Shown: in pieces, positions 12,276-22,124 of the stretch
How the letters are laid out: the number at the start of each line of letters is the position of its first letter
How positions within the stretch are numbered: position 1 is the first letter of the stretch
Assembly: GCF_014905175.1 (NCBI RefSeq)
Contig: NC_057788.1
Location: 10,981,446 to 11,045,445 of the forward strand
Length of the DNA: 64,000 nt
Reading direction: 5' to 3'
Source: Aphidius gifuensis
Lineage: Eukaryota; Arthropoda; Insecta; Hymenoptera; Braconidae
The notes under the pieces: generated by a model
The model's input: only the letters and a program-made list of their open reading frames with translations
The model's database searches: none
Told to the model about the DNA's origin: nothing
Position numbers and translations under genes: made by a program

Positions 12276-13100
12276 TTATTCTTTAATATTTTTATTTTTT
12301 TCTCTACATTTTCTATTCAAATTATCGTCACTTTTAGCACGTTTATTTATTATTTTTTGTTTAAACGCTTGTTGATCAAGTGATTGACCAGAATTATCAA
12401 TTCTTTCAGTTGATATAGAATCAAGATGATCCAATGAACGAATTAATCTTGGTAGTTCAAGGTTCTTCATAGATTGGTGTTCCAATTATTTCAGCAGAAT
12501 TTTTTACTGGTTGATAATGATCGTTAACAAAAGTAACGAATTCTAGTTATTATTTTAAAGATGATTCTATAAATAAATGTCTAACTAATTATTATTAATA
12601 AGTTTTTATAATTTTTAAAACAATTGTCTTGAATATTTTATTTTCATATATGTATTCTTCTACATTCATTAATTATTATACTATTATTTATTCTTATTGT
12701 CTTTAATATTTAAAAATATTATTAAATTCGAAAAATGATAAATAAACTTATCTGTTTTTCATTAAAAAAATTTAAATAATTCAACTGCATCAAAATATGT
12801 AAATTATTTTTTCATTACAGTTATATGATGTATAGGATAAATATTGAAAAATAATAATCTAATTTTTTGAATAGTTAAATGTACAATTGTTGTGGTCAAA
12901 TGAAAATACGTAATTATATCTGTGTTCATGATTTTCATGAAAACTGTCGTGACGCTCTCTGGCCTGTTCAGTCCATGTGTTTCATTCATTGAAAATCCTT
13001 CAAGTATAAAACAACAATAAAAACATTGTAAACATTGCGAATACAACAATCAAAAACTACATAGATTGAAAAAACAAGTTTTAAATACATTCATTAATAA
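12276..13100. other. Degenerate sequence with unassigned short open frames
   Basis: On the minus strand 12485-12276 is open for 69 codons without a convincing start and encodes a basic, Gln/Asn/Lys-rich stretch; I do not recognise it. The adjoining 12490-13100 shows nothing supportable. The interval may be decayed sequence related to the broken gene that follows. Confidence 0.3.
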
Positions 13101-13101
13101 A

Positions 13102-14195
13102 ATGGCACAATTTGATAAACATCAGCTTGAGAAAACTGATCAACAGTTGACTCATTCAATTTTTGTTGGGAATTTTCGAAAAGAAAAGAATATTATCTCG
13201 GTCAGCGTGAAACCATATTTTCAAGGTTGTCATTAAATTATGGTCAAGACATGTACGACGCCATGATGATAATTATGAACAAAATTATAAAATCCAATAA
13301 ACACAAAATTAAAGTTGAATCAACAAAAAGTGTAGCAGCAGAAGCCGCTCGTGACTCAGGTTATGATGATAATTCTGATCAGTTGAATCAACAACAACAA
13401 CAAAAACAAGTTGACAAAGTTCACAGTCAAAACAAGACGATAACAAAATAAAGAAATATACCAGTTGATGAAATTCATTCCAAGAAGATATTCAAAGAAG
13501 GTATGTTTCAAATAACGTTAAGAATTTTATTAAATTGCAACTTGGTTCAATTTATTTTATTTTTTAGATAACAAAGAAAATAACTGTGAAGATTCAAGTA
13601 ATGCTAAAAATATACAAATTCAAATGAAGAAGAAAGTGTAAGCATTGAAAATGAAATTTTGTCAATTACAGATGATTCAATTAATGTTGACAAAATGAAT
13701 AACTCAAAAGATTATACAATTGGACTAGGAATAAAGTTAAATAGTATTTCCAATTCATTTAAAGATAATAATCAAAGTTGCTCGAAAATAGTCATTGAGA
13801 ATGACGAAGAAGAAGAAGAATTATTTACAGAAGAAAATATAACCATTAAAGATGAAATGTTGTCAGTCACAGAGGATTCGATTGATGTTAATAAAACACA
13901 CAACTCGGACAATCCGTCAGTTCGACTAAAAATAAAGTCGAATGAAATTTCCGATTTATTTAAAGATAATAATAAAAGTTGCTCAAATGAAGTCATTGAC
14001 AATGTTGATCATCAAAAAAACACAAGAATTCGTACTGGATCACTTGCTTCTAAAAAATATAATGTTTATACAGGAGAAGATGATGAACTAAGCTCTACCG
14101 CAGACGAAAATGACCTTAATGATGATGATGATGATGATGTATCAGTTCCTGTCCATGTTATAACGACAATTGGTTTATTTGGAAATGGCTCATAA
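13102..14195 (+). pseudogene. Broken acidic-protein gene with internal duplication, unrecognised
   Basis: An ATG at 13102 starts a short frame that ends at 13235. The better continuation is in another frame through 13451 (GQRETIFSRLSLNYGQ, then MMIIMNKIIKSNK), then a TAA at 13449-13451, a plausible intron (donor near 13501, acceptor near 13568) and a further shift before 13659-14195. The last block is acidic, Ser/Asn/Asp-rich and contains a tandem duplication: residues around SITDDSINVDK...SFKDNNQSCS recur about 60 aa later as SVTEDSIDVNK...LFKDNNKSCS. The stop and shifts argue for a decayed gene. I cannot name the parent family. The Sec13 fragment follows directly but in a different reading context. 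Confidence 0.5.
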
Positions 14196-14286
14196 ACAGC
14201 AATTGGCAAATCCAAACTTTTTGCTTGTCTATGTAAAAAAGCAACACATTCATCTGTTAAACAAAAAAAAGAAAAAATTATTTATG

Positions 14287-14572
14287 GGCACTATAGCTGT
14301 TGGTCCACCACTCGTGCTGCACTTGCATCATGTTCACAGGATCTTCGTGTTGTTATATGGACATCAAATGATTATTCAAGTTGGACACCAAATATATTAA
14401 ATTTGATGATGTTATTTGGAATGTAAGCTGGTCATTGACTGGTGGAATCTTAGCAGTTAGTGGTAGTGATAATAAAGTATCATTGTGGCGTGAAAATTCA
14501 GAAGAACAATGGACATGTATTTCTAAACAAGATAATGCCAATTTAAATAACGCTGATCAACGAAATTTGTAA
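14287..14572 (+). pseudogene. Sec13: Sec13 (WD40 COPII/nuclear pore) 3' gene fragment
   Basis: Conceptual translation with one frame change gives LASCSQDLRVVIWTS (from about 14318), then from 14400 FDDVIWNVSWSLTGG and LAVSGSDNKVSLWRE. These are the last WD40 blades of Sec13, a COPII coat and nuclear-pore beta-propeller. Upstream blades are missing. There is a frame break near 14397 and probably another near 14310, and a TAA (14570-14572) cuts the tail that is still open in the second copy at 16951. It is a non-functional fragment. The parental gene is outside the window. Confidence 0.8.
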
Positions 14573-14740
14573 TTATTAAAACAAGCAAACAAACAACAAT
14601 AATGAAAAAAAAAAAAAATATTTGGGTTAATAATAAATGTAGCCTTACTCAATATAATAATTATTAAAAAAATGTTTTGAATATACAAATTTGTCAAAAC
14701 ATTTTTATTACTTTTTTTGATGTGATGTTTGTTTGACAAA
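14541..14740 (+). repeat. Sec13 tail and 3' flank, copy 1 (partner 16950-17140)
   Basis: The 200 bp starting at GCTGATCAACGAAATTTG match 16950-17140 in the same orientation, including the 3' flank phrases ATTTGGGTTAATAATAA and TTTGTCAAAACATTTTTATT. The two copies bracket the LRR gene, so that gene lies between direct repeats of a Sec13 3' end. Confidence 0.8.
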
Positions 14741-15598
14741 AATTGTACAGATTTTAATAATTGACTATATCATTTAGTATATTTAAATTATTTATTAAAA
14801 GCTACTCAATGCTGCTGCTATTATTATTGTTAATAAATTATTAAATACTAGTTTATTAATATTTATTAAATGATAATTTATTATTATTAATAATTTATTG
14901 ATAATATAATAATAGTGGTAATAAATAATTTGAATAAACTTTTAATAAAATCGTTACCATAAATAGCTTGTAGTTATACATGTCTGCGATCATGGGCGTT
15001 GTGAAAATAAAATTAAAAAAAAAAAAAATTAAATAAATAAATAAATAATATTAATGATTATATTTATTAATCAATGAGTCAAATTTATTATATATAGTTG
15101 AAAAATATAGTTGTTTGAAAAATGAAAAATTAATAATAATTTAAATGCTGATAGAGTTTTTTTTTTTTTTTAAATTAACAGACTAATTTATGTTGTGAAA
15201 TGAATTATTATCACTAACAATAATGTAATATTACTTGAGTTAATTTAATAGAATTATTTTTAGGCTTGGAAAAAGTTGAATTAATTTTTTAAATATAATA
15301 TATTTTATTTATCTGAAAATCGTTAGATGCGTATATGTGTATTGTATATATAGTGAGTATTTTCTTTTTCTTTTTTTTTTTCTAGGAAAAAATAATTTCT
15401 TTTTTTTAATCCTAGACAAAAAAATTTTAATTTACGAAACTTAAAAACTTCATGCGAAACGTAAACAGGTTTTTGCGGGTTTCTGTATGAACTTGTAATA
15501 GTTAACCACTGTCGATCACTTGGTCTTGTGGTCCATCTTGCTCAAATTTTATTTCTGATTTTTGTTTATAAATTTTATATAATAATATTTATTTAAAA

Positions 15599-16375
15599 AT
15601 GAAAATAATAATAACATTTTTGTTGTCTCTTTGTGTTACATCAATATATTGTGAAAATAATACTGTGATAATAGTTGACAATCAATTAGTGTATGCAAGT
15701 ACGTCTGAAATATCATTGTATGTGCAGGATAAAAATGTAACATCAGTTGCACCAGATGCCTTTCATGATCTTGGTGATTTATTTGCACTTGTATTAAATG
15801 ATAATCAAATAAAATCATTCGCAAATGGAACGTTTTCGTATTTTTCAAATATGATATTGTTGAACGTTGTAAATAACAAATTGAAAGAAATACAAGATGG
15901 ACTCTTTGATGGCCTTGGTGACTTGAGTTATCTCTACTTACAAAAAAATGAAATAACACATATTGGTAAACACGCATTTGTAAATTTATACAGTTTACGT
16001 ACTCTTAATCTCAGCAAAAATAAATTAACAACATTAACACAAGATTTTAATCACATATTATCATCAGTTAGAGAATTCAAATTTTCTTGGAACCAAATAA
16101 CACATATCGATCCATATTTATTTGCCAGTAATATTTCGTATTATAGAATCGATTTAAGTCATAATAATTTGTCAATTATTCGCTCTAACATGTTTTATAC
16201 ACTTGGTGAAGGATTAATAGTTGATTTAACTTATAACGACATTAAGTCTATTGAACCAAGCGCATTCACGTGTTTAACATGGGATATAAGCTTTGATCCA
16301 AGTGTTGATGTTAGAAGAAACTCTCAACCTTGTTGGTATGAGGTGAAAAAATATCCATTCCATATGTTGAACTAA
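15599..16375 (+). CDS. Secreted leucine-rich-repeat protein, single exon
   Basis: A complete 258-aa frame starting at an ATG with a clear signal peptide (MKIIITFLLSLCVTSIYC, then ENN). It is followed by about seven LRR units of the typical 24-residue kind (FDGLGDLSYLYLQKNEITHI, LRTLNLSKNKLTTL, YYRIDLSHNNLSII) and a short C-terminal segment with two Cys (FTCL ... QPCW) like a reduced LRR C-cap. No transmembrane helix or TIR domain follows, so it is predicted to be secreted, resembling the ectodomain of Toll-like proteins. Several NxS/T sites are present. Intronless secreted LRR proteins have been reported among aphidiine wasp venom components; placing this one there is inference. Direct repeats of a Sec13 3' end flank it. 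Confidence 0.85.
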   Translation: MKIIITFLLSLCVTSIYCENNTVIIVDNQLVYASTSEISLYVQDKNVTSVAPDAFHDLGDLFALVLNDNQIKSFANGTFSYFSNMILLNVVNNKLKEIQDGLFDGLGDLSYLYLQKNEITHIGKHAFVNLYSLRTLNLSKNKLTTLTQDFNHILSSVREFKFSWNQITHIDPYLFASNISYYRIDLSHNNLSIIRSNMFYTLGEGLIVDLTYNDIKSIEPSAFTCLTWDISFDPSVDVRRNSQPCWYEVKKYPFHMLN

Positions 16376-16950
16376 ACGACATTTTTTCAAAACATTTGAT
16401 TGAAAATGATTAAACAAAATTTAAGTTGCAGTAAAATAATAAATAATATTAATGATGAAGATAATGTTCACCTACAAATAATGATGATGATGATGTGTCA
16501 TTGTGTCTTGAGAAAGAAATAAAATAATATTGTATATCGTATATATCTATATGATTAACATGAAAATTTAAATAAAAAATATCTTTATAAAAATCACGTT
16601 AATTCAACTTTATCTGTTTTTTATTTTTTTTTCCTGAAAATTAATTTGCTTTTTTTTTTTTTATTCACCTTTAGTTACTTAGAATGGAAAAAAAAAAACT
16701 TTGTAATTAGTCAATTATAAAAAATACAAAAAAATCATATTATGTACAACAAAGTCGTAAATATGAAAATAATAATTGTATTTTGATATTAAAAAGAAAA
16801 TGAATAAATATAATTTGTATTGCATGTAAATAACGATAATAATGAAATTATGCATTATTAATTTTAATAATTATATCAGAAAATAAATTAAAAATAATTA
16901 AAAAAATTCATTACAAGTTTATATTATATTATACTGTTATTAGATTGTCA

Positions 16951-17140
16951 AATAATGCTGATCAACGAAATTTGCAATTATCAAAACAAATAAACAAACA
17001 ACAAGAATGAAAATAAAAAAAAAATTATTTGGGTTAATAATAATGTAGCATACTTAATATAATAATTATAAAAAAAATTTTTTAAATATATAAATTTGTC
17101 AAAACATTTTTATTGATTTATTTTATGTGATGTTTGTTTT
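16951..17140 (+). pseudogene. Sec13: Sec13 C-terminal tail plus 3' flank, copy 2
   Basis: 16951-17010 reads open as NADQRNLQLSKQINKQQE followed by TGA, the unbroken version of the Sec13-like tail that is cut by TAA in the copy at 14541. The 3' flank to about 17140 also matches. No upstream WD40 sequence precedes it, so it is an isolated duplicate fragment. Confidence 0.65.
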
Positions 17141-17470
17141 TTTTTTTTAATTTCCATTTACAATTTTTTAATTAATAATAAAATAAATGATGATGAAAAT
17201 ACAACAACTATATATGTCTGCAACTATTTTATATTTAAAATATAGTATGAAATAATAATTAATTAATTTTTTTTTTTTAGTAACATTCAAAAATAAATAA
17301 GTGATTTTAAGTCCTCCAGTAAATATTTATTGATTTTTGTAAAGAGGAAAAAAATTATTACTGTGATACTTTATATCAATTGTTACACTGAATATACAAT
17401 TTATAAATACATACTAAAATTAAACACGTATTAACGTATTACTTATTTATTGTCAATAATAATAACAGGT

Positions 17471-17695
17471 CTATAATTTTATAAGTGAATCAATGTTAAA
17501 ATTTTCAGCACTACCAACAAAGACAGTTCCATGTTTTGCCTCATTTGAAAAACAAAATTTAATTGTATCAATAGCTGCATCAACTTGAGCTTTTACATTA
17601 TCTAAATCTTTTAAATGATCACTAATTTAATTTGCGGAAATTACTGACACAAAAATAATAAATACAAATAATTTTATTTGAAATTTTAATTTCAT
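17471..17695 (-). pseudogene. Small secreted-protein gene with in-frame stop, unrecognised
   Basis: From the ATG at 17695 the frame encodes a strong signal peptide (KLKFQIKLFVFIIFVSVIS), then AN and a TAA at 17629-17627. The same frame continues open to a TAG at 17471 (SDHLKDLDNVKAQVDAAIDT ... HGTVFVGSAENFN). The combination of secretion signal, single in-frame stop and otherwise open short frame suggests a recently disabled small secreted protein of 74 residues. I do not recognise the family. A sequencing error or a missed micro-intron at the stop cannot be excluded. Confidence 0.5.
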
Positions 17696-18239
17696 TTTCA
17701 CTGTGGGTTTTTCTTCTCAGCTTGAAACGACAACTGACAATATAATGTCGTAACTAATGGCTTTATTTGCATTATGCCTTGCATGCAGGCGTATAATTAT
17801 CAAATATTTAATTTTTAATATAAAAAATTACCAATACACTTAGTTAAATAGTTTTATTATTTTTTTATATACTTATGCTATAGCATAGATTTATTCTTGA
17901 GATTTAACTTGTGATAAAAATATAGTGGTACACTTGAAAAAAAATCAATAATGAAATTATTCCTACAAGCAGTGAAAAAAAAAAATATATATTTCAAATT
18001 GTTTATTATCTTTGCTATATACATAATAAACATAGATCTATGATTCTAGTGAGTACTTTTGTTGAATAGAAAAATAAATAACATTCTTATTATTATATGT
18101 CAACAGGCTATAAAAAAAAATCTGATTATAATTTTCTTAGATGAGACTTCCTACTAAAAAATTAAAATATTTAGTGTCTACGACTGAATCTAAAAAATAA
18201 ATTTTAATTGAAAACTTTTTTTTTCCTAGAAGAGCATCG

Positions 18240-18400
18240 CAAAACATGATTTCTTTTTATTAAATTTGATCTGGTTGGATATAGTTTGTTCTAGTCAGAT
18301 CTGGTCAGATAGGATTTTATCTGAGCGCAGATCAAGTTTGATCTGATTAGATCAAATTAGATCTGATTTAATCTGCCGATTTTTCTCTGGGTACCTTATA
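18240..18400. repeat. Relic repeat, motif AGATCTGATC
   Basis: Variants of GATCTGATTAGATC and TCAGATCTGGTCAGAT recur about ten times within 160 bp, forming overlapping imperfect palindromes. It resembles, on a smaller scale, the TTGATCAAG block at 10.4 kb. No open frame is present. Confidence 0.5.
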
Positions 18401-18475
18401 ACAATAATAATAAAGGTATATTTTCAGAATATTTTTTATATTTATAAATATATTTGCATATATTTGCATTGGTTT

Positions 18476-18623
18476 ACCCAGCTTCACAGTCCTAAAACCT
18501 GCCATGCATATACTGTTCTATGTATTTAATTTCAGTCTTATTTAATTGCTATATAATTATACTTCAAAAATATTTTTAAAATAAACAAATAGATACAATC
18601 ATTTTAAGTTATTTTGATGCGTG
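18476..18623 (+). repeat. Dispersed repeat, copy 2 (partner at 656-803)
   Basis: Same-orientation partner of 656-803, with a few substitutions and indels. See that entry. Confidence 0.75.
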
Positions 18624-18807
18624 TGTTAACTCCGAAATCCGAATTAGTAAAAAGTAAACAGAAATAAAAAAGTGATAAAATAATTTAAAAAAAAAATAAA
18701 TAAATGATTGATAAAAATTTTAATTGGTTTCGGTTTTACACATTTCGTTAGTTTAATTTTTTTTCCTTTTTTTTTACTGGAAAAAAATTTTTATTAACAA
18801 ATTTTAG

Positions 18808-18900
18808 TGATGCCGCAAGACGAGACGAGAGAGAGCTGACTTCTCTCTCTCGTTTCGAATATTCTCGTCTCTCGTCTCGTCTCGACTTCTCTCGGCCAAC
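18808..18900 (+). repeat. hAT-like terminus with TCTCGTCTCG subterminal repeats
   Basis: Starts TAGTGATGCCGCAAGACGAG, followed by dense GACGAGA/TCTCGTC words on both strands. It interrupts the 3' flank of hAT gene copy 2: the alignment with copy 1 breaks at 18808 and resumes near 19255. The start resembles the TAGTAATGCCGC end at 63779 although the subterminal motif differs. No matching right end was found, so it is probably truncated. Confidence 0.55.
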
Positions 18901-19400
18901 AATTTATTCTTAGTAATTTTTTTTTACAATATAAATAATAAATTCATTACTTTGATTTTATTATATTTTTTTAAAAAATTGTTTAGTACGAATCATTTAT
19001 GCTTAGATATTATTTGGTTATTCCGGTAATTTTTCTGCGAAAAAAAAATATAATATGGAGAATAAATATATGTTATCTACTGTACTACATAAAAACAAGA
19101 AGAATATAAATAATATTATAATCAACATTGATGAAAAAAAATCGAAAATTTATTATAATAGATTCAACAAAATTATGAAAGTATCTAAAGTCCACCAAAA
19201 AAACATAATAATAAACCAAAAAAAATTGAAAACAAGTAAAAGAAAAAGGGTCAGAAATTTTTTTTTTTGTATTTTAGTTTTATTTATTACTCAAAAAAAA
19301 ATTGGAAATATGTAGAATGTCAAAAGCACAGATATTTTATTATTTATTTGTTACTTAAACAATTTTGTAATTTTTTGTTATTAATATTTTTTTTCATTAA

Positions 19401-21173
19401 CTAAATATCGTACCAAGAATGAAGACACAATGTCATTCTTGCTGATTCATCATCTATTGAACCGTTTGACTCCGTCTTAATTAAGCCAGGAAGAGAGAAT
19501 AGTTTTTCTGATAGGACTGTAGTAGCCATTACGGAAAACAAATCTCTTGCCATACGTGCTAGTGTTGGAAAAGTTTCTTCGTGATTTTTCCACCACTCTA
19601 ATATGTCTTGGTTCTTGTCAGCTCTGTTTATCGCCAAATATTCGTCGAATTCGTCTTGATAATTTTTATGCATCGGTGTATCTTCGAAAATTGACGTAAT
19701 GTCAATTTTGTCTTCATTATTATTATCATTTTCTTGTGAACCTACTTCTTTATGTACTTTAGTTTCTACAGAATCAGCGTATTTTTTATACATGGTATTG
19801 AATTTTTCAATGCAATTTTTTTTCAAAATAGTACCCCATATAGTGGAAGAAAAAATCTTCACTTTGTGACGTGGATCAAGAACCAACACAGCACAATAAA
19901 CCCAGTTGGTTAGATTATAATGTTGCACCATTTTATCACGTGCTGCCTGAAAGCCGAGTATTAAGGTTTCATCAACGTTAGACCGATCTATTTTTTTATT
20001 TACCTCGTTCACAATTGTGTCAATTTTATCAAATAGCATGTTGATAGCGATGATGACCAATGGCAGAGTGACATATGTTTGTTCTCTTAATATTTTTGAT
20101 ATATGTTTAAAGTGTCTTAAAAATTCATAAATATGATTTAATATTTCCCACTCATCTTCACTCAATGCGAATTTTCGCCATAAACTAATGTCGACATTCC
20201 ACAACACGTTCAACCCTTTTTTTAATTTCAAACTATATTCAATCATATCATATGTTGAATTCCATCTTGTAGACATATCTAGTACTGGCTTGACATATTC
20301 GATGTTAACAAGTGTACAACTAATGTGAAGTGCATTTTGTAAAGTCTCAGACCTTTGGATTTTAACCAAAGTCTTCCTCAATTTATAAATTGCTTTTGAT
20401 AGATTTAATTTAGCAAAAAAATTATTATCTATGTTGTCTGCATGATCTGTAGTTCTAATTTTAAATACAGATTCATTGTCACTTGGATATTCATCATCAT
20501 GTTCATTTCTAGACTGCATGGTTAATGCATCATCATTATCATCAACAACATGATCATTAATATCATCATCATTACCACCATCATGTTCTACATGCATAGC
20601 TTTGAGCAGGTCTTGCACACCAAGATTTAACACGTAAAATATGCAACGAAAATGTTGATTTTCCGTATCAAAATGAAAACCAGAATTTTCCATCAAAGTC
20701 ACCAATTCATTCATGAATTTAATATTCGCTGATGCATTATTAAAAGTTATTCCCTCTACTTTGTCTTGGAGTTTATATTCTTTTAAACAATTAAAAAATG
20801 ATTGTGCCATGTCAATACTTTTATCCATTCCTTTAGAAGAAAGAAAATCCAAAGCAAATGAATTTATTTTCCAGTTGTCATCAATAAAATGACAAGTTAT
20901 ACCGTAGTACGACTTTCTATTTGAACTGGCCAAACCATTTATTGTAAACGAAAACTTGGATTTATTATTTTGTATAACTGTTTTAATTTTTGCTTGTTGG
21001 TTTTCAAATTCAGAAACAAACATTGCCTGAATTTCTTTTCTACGAGGTAGTTCCTTGTTTGGATTCCAAGACTGGAAAAGCGTTCGTGAAATGTCATCAT
21101 CAAAAAAATCAAATGGCAATTTTTTTTTAGCCAGCCATTTAATGAGAAGGTGGTCTTGGTCTGATATTTTTTC
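19401..21173 (-). CDS. hAT transposase-like protein, copy 2, lacking the BED exon
   Basis: Open from the conserved acceptor (CTACAG|GAAAAA, exon start 21173) to the stop at 19401, about 590 codons. It is clearly paralogous to exon 2 of the gene at 2766-4550, with many substitutions and only frame-preserving indels in the acidic insert. RWNSTYDM is intact (copy 1 has KWNSTYDM). The C-terminal dimerisation motif reads TTVLSEKLFSLPG, weaker than copy 1. The TFNNAS motif again replaces TDNAS. Upstream, similarity to the copy 1 intron ends near 21206 and no BED zinc-finger exon follows, so the first exon appears lost or far away. Open frame without the DNA-binding exon suggests either recent truncation or co-option with another first exon. 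Confidence 0.75.
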   Translation of the reverse strand, partial: EKISDQDHLLIKWLAKKKLPFDFFDDDISRTLFQSWNPNKELPRRKEIQAMFVSEFENQQAKIKTVIQNNKSKFSFTINGLASSNRKSYYGITCHFIDDNWKINSFALDFLSSKGMDKSIDMAQSFFNCLKEYKLQDKVEGITFNNASANIKFMNELVTLMENSGFHFDTENQHFRCIFYVLNLGVQDLLKAMHVEHDGGNDDDINDHVVDDNDDALTMQSRNEHDDEYPSDNESVFKIRTTDHADNIDNNFFAKLNLSKAIYKLRKTLVKIQRSETLQNALHISCTLVNIEYVKPVLDMSTRWNSTYDMIEYSLKLKKGLNVLWNVDISLWRKFALSEDEWEILNHIYEFLRHFKHISKILREQTYVTLPLVIIAINMLFDKIDTIVNEVNKKIDRSNVDETLILGFQAARDKMVQHYNLTNWVYCAVLVLDPRHKVKIFSSTIWGTILKKNCIEKFNTMYKKYADSVETKVHKEVGSQENDNNNEDKIDITSIFEDTPMHKNYQDEFDEYLAINRADKNQDILEWWKNHEETFPTLARMARDLFSVMATTVLSEKLFSLPGLIKTESNGSIDDESARMTLCLHSWYDI

Positions 21174-21255
21174 CTGTAGAAAATAAAAAGTTACATAGTG
21201 TTAGATTTTCTAAGAACCAGTTTAAAAAACAGAAACTCGGAAAAAATAAGAAGTT

Positions 21256-21325
21256 CCCCTGCCGAGATTCGAACTAGAGTCTTTTGCCTTTCTGGGCAAA
21301 TACCTCAACTTCTAGGCCACAGGGC
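21256..21325 (-). ncRNA. tRNA-like sequence (tRNA pseudogene or SINE head)
   Basis: Read on the minus strand, acceptor arms GCCCTGT and GCAGGGG pair at six of seven positions. TGGCCTAGAAGTTGAGG resembles an A box and AGTTCGAATCT a B box, and TTGCC/GGCAA forms an anticodon-like stem around CAGAAAG. The loop lacks the usual T33 and there is no Pol III T run behind it. It fits a decayed tRNA or the tRNA-derived head of a SINE rather than a working tRNA. Confidence 0.5.
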
Positions 21326-21500
21326 TTTTTCATATTTTCTAAGTTCGAACAAGTTAACCACAACGTCCTCCTATTCGTCATCAGAGCTTACACACGATAT
21401 TTTCTACTATAAATGCATTATAAACGAGATTTTACGCGTGAAAAACTAGGATATTATTTATATATATCTATATATTTTAGAATATTACAGATGACTAAGT

Positions 21501-21553
21501 TGATGTATAAGATGTATAAGTTATAAGATGTATAAGTTATAAGATGTATAAGT
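21501..21553 (+). repeat. Short tandem repeat, unit GATGTATAAGTTATAA
   Basis: Three to four imperfect copies of a unit of about 17 bp directly before the foldback element at 21563. Confidence 0.7.
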
Positions 21554-21562
21554 CGTATGCAT

Positions 21563-21865
21563 CCCTGGTGGAAATATTTTTCCGGCATTACTCTGGCTTT
21601 CTCCAGCATTACTTTGCTATTTGCCCATTTCCTGAGAAATTACTCCGGTATGACATCAATGACCGAAAAATTCTTCTGGCATGAAATCACTGACGGAGAG
21701 ATCAATGCTGGATTTTTGTCTTCTTCATTGATCTCATACCGAAATAATTTTGCCGGCACTAATTCCATGCTGACGAATCTATTCCGGCATCAATCACATG
21801 CCGAAGTATTTTCTCCGACAATGGGCCAAAATTGGAGTAATGCTGGAGTAATGTTTCCACCAGGG
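21563..21865. mobile_element. CCCTGG foldback element A
   Basis: The ends are CCCTGGTGGAAAT on the left and, read inward from the right, CCCTGGTGGAAAC. The core is made of CCGGCAT.A..TC/GGAGTAAT words in both orientations, so the 303 bp folds into an imperfect hairpin. No gene is present. The flanks (AT left, TA right) give no clear target duplication. Same family as elements B-I. Confidence 0.8.
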
Positions 21866-22124
21866 TAATATAATATAATCATATTAGGAATAATATAGTT
21901 TTGTTTATTTAAATTTGAAAAAAAAAATTAACCAACTGATAATTATTACCAGTTAATTATTATAATTGTTAACAATTAAATCACAATTATTGTATAAAAT
22001 AACATAAGAATAATTATACTTTTAATCTTTTTTTTTTTTAATTTAAAATTAAGTGTTTTTGGTCCAATTCATTTTGCATAGCAAAACTTGAAAAGAAAAA
22101 AAATAAAAGTTGAACGTAAAAAAG

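Noticed and set aside
12804..13049. Minus-strand 81-codon open frame
   Set aside because: It overlaps the better-supported plus-strand broken gene region, has no recognisable feature and uses AT-driven hydrophobic codons.
13500..13810. GAT/GAA-rich stretches as regulatory repeats
   Set aside because: They encode the acidic residues of the broken gene and the reading frame explains their periodicity.
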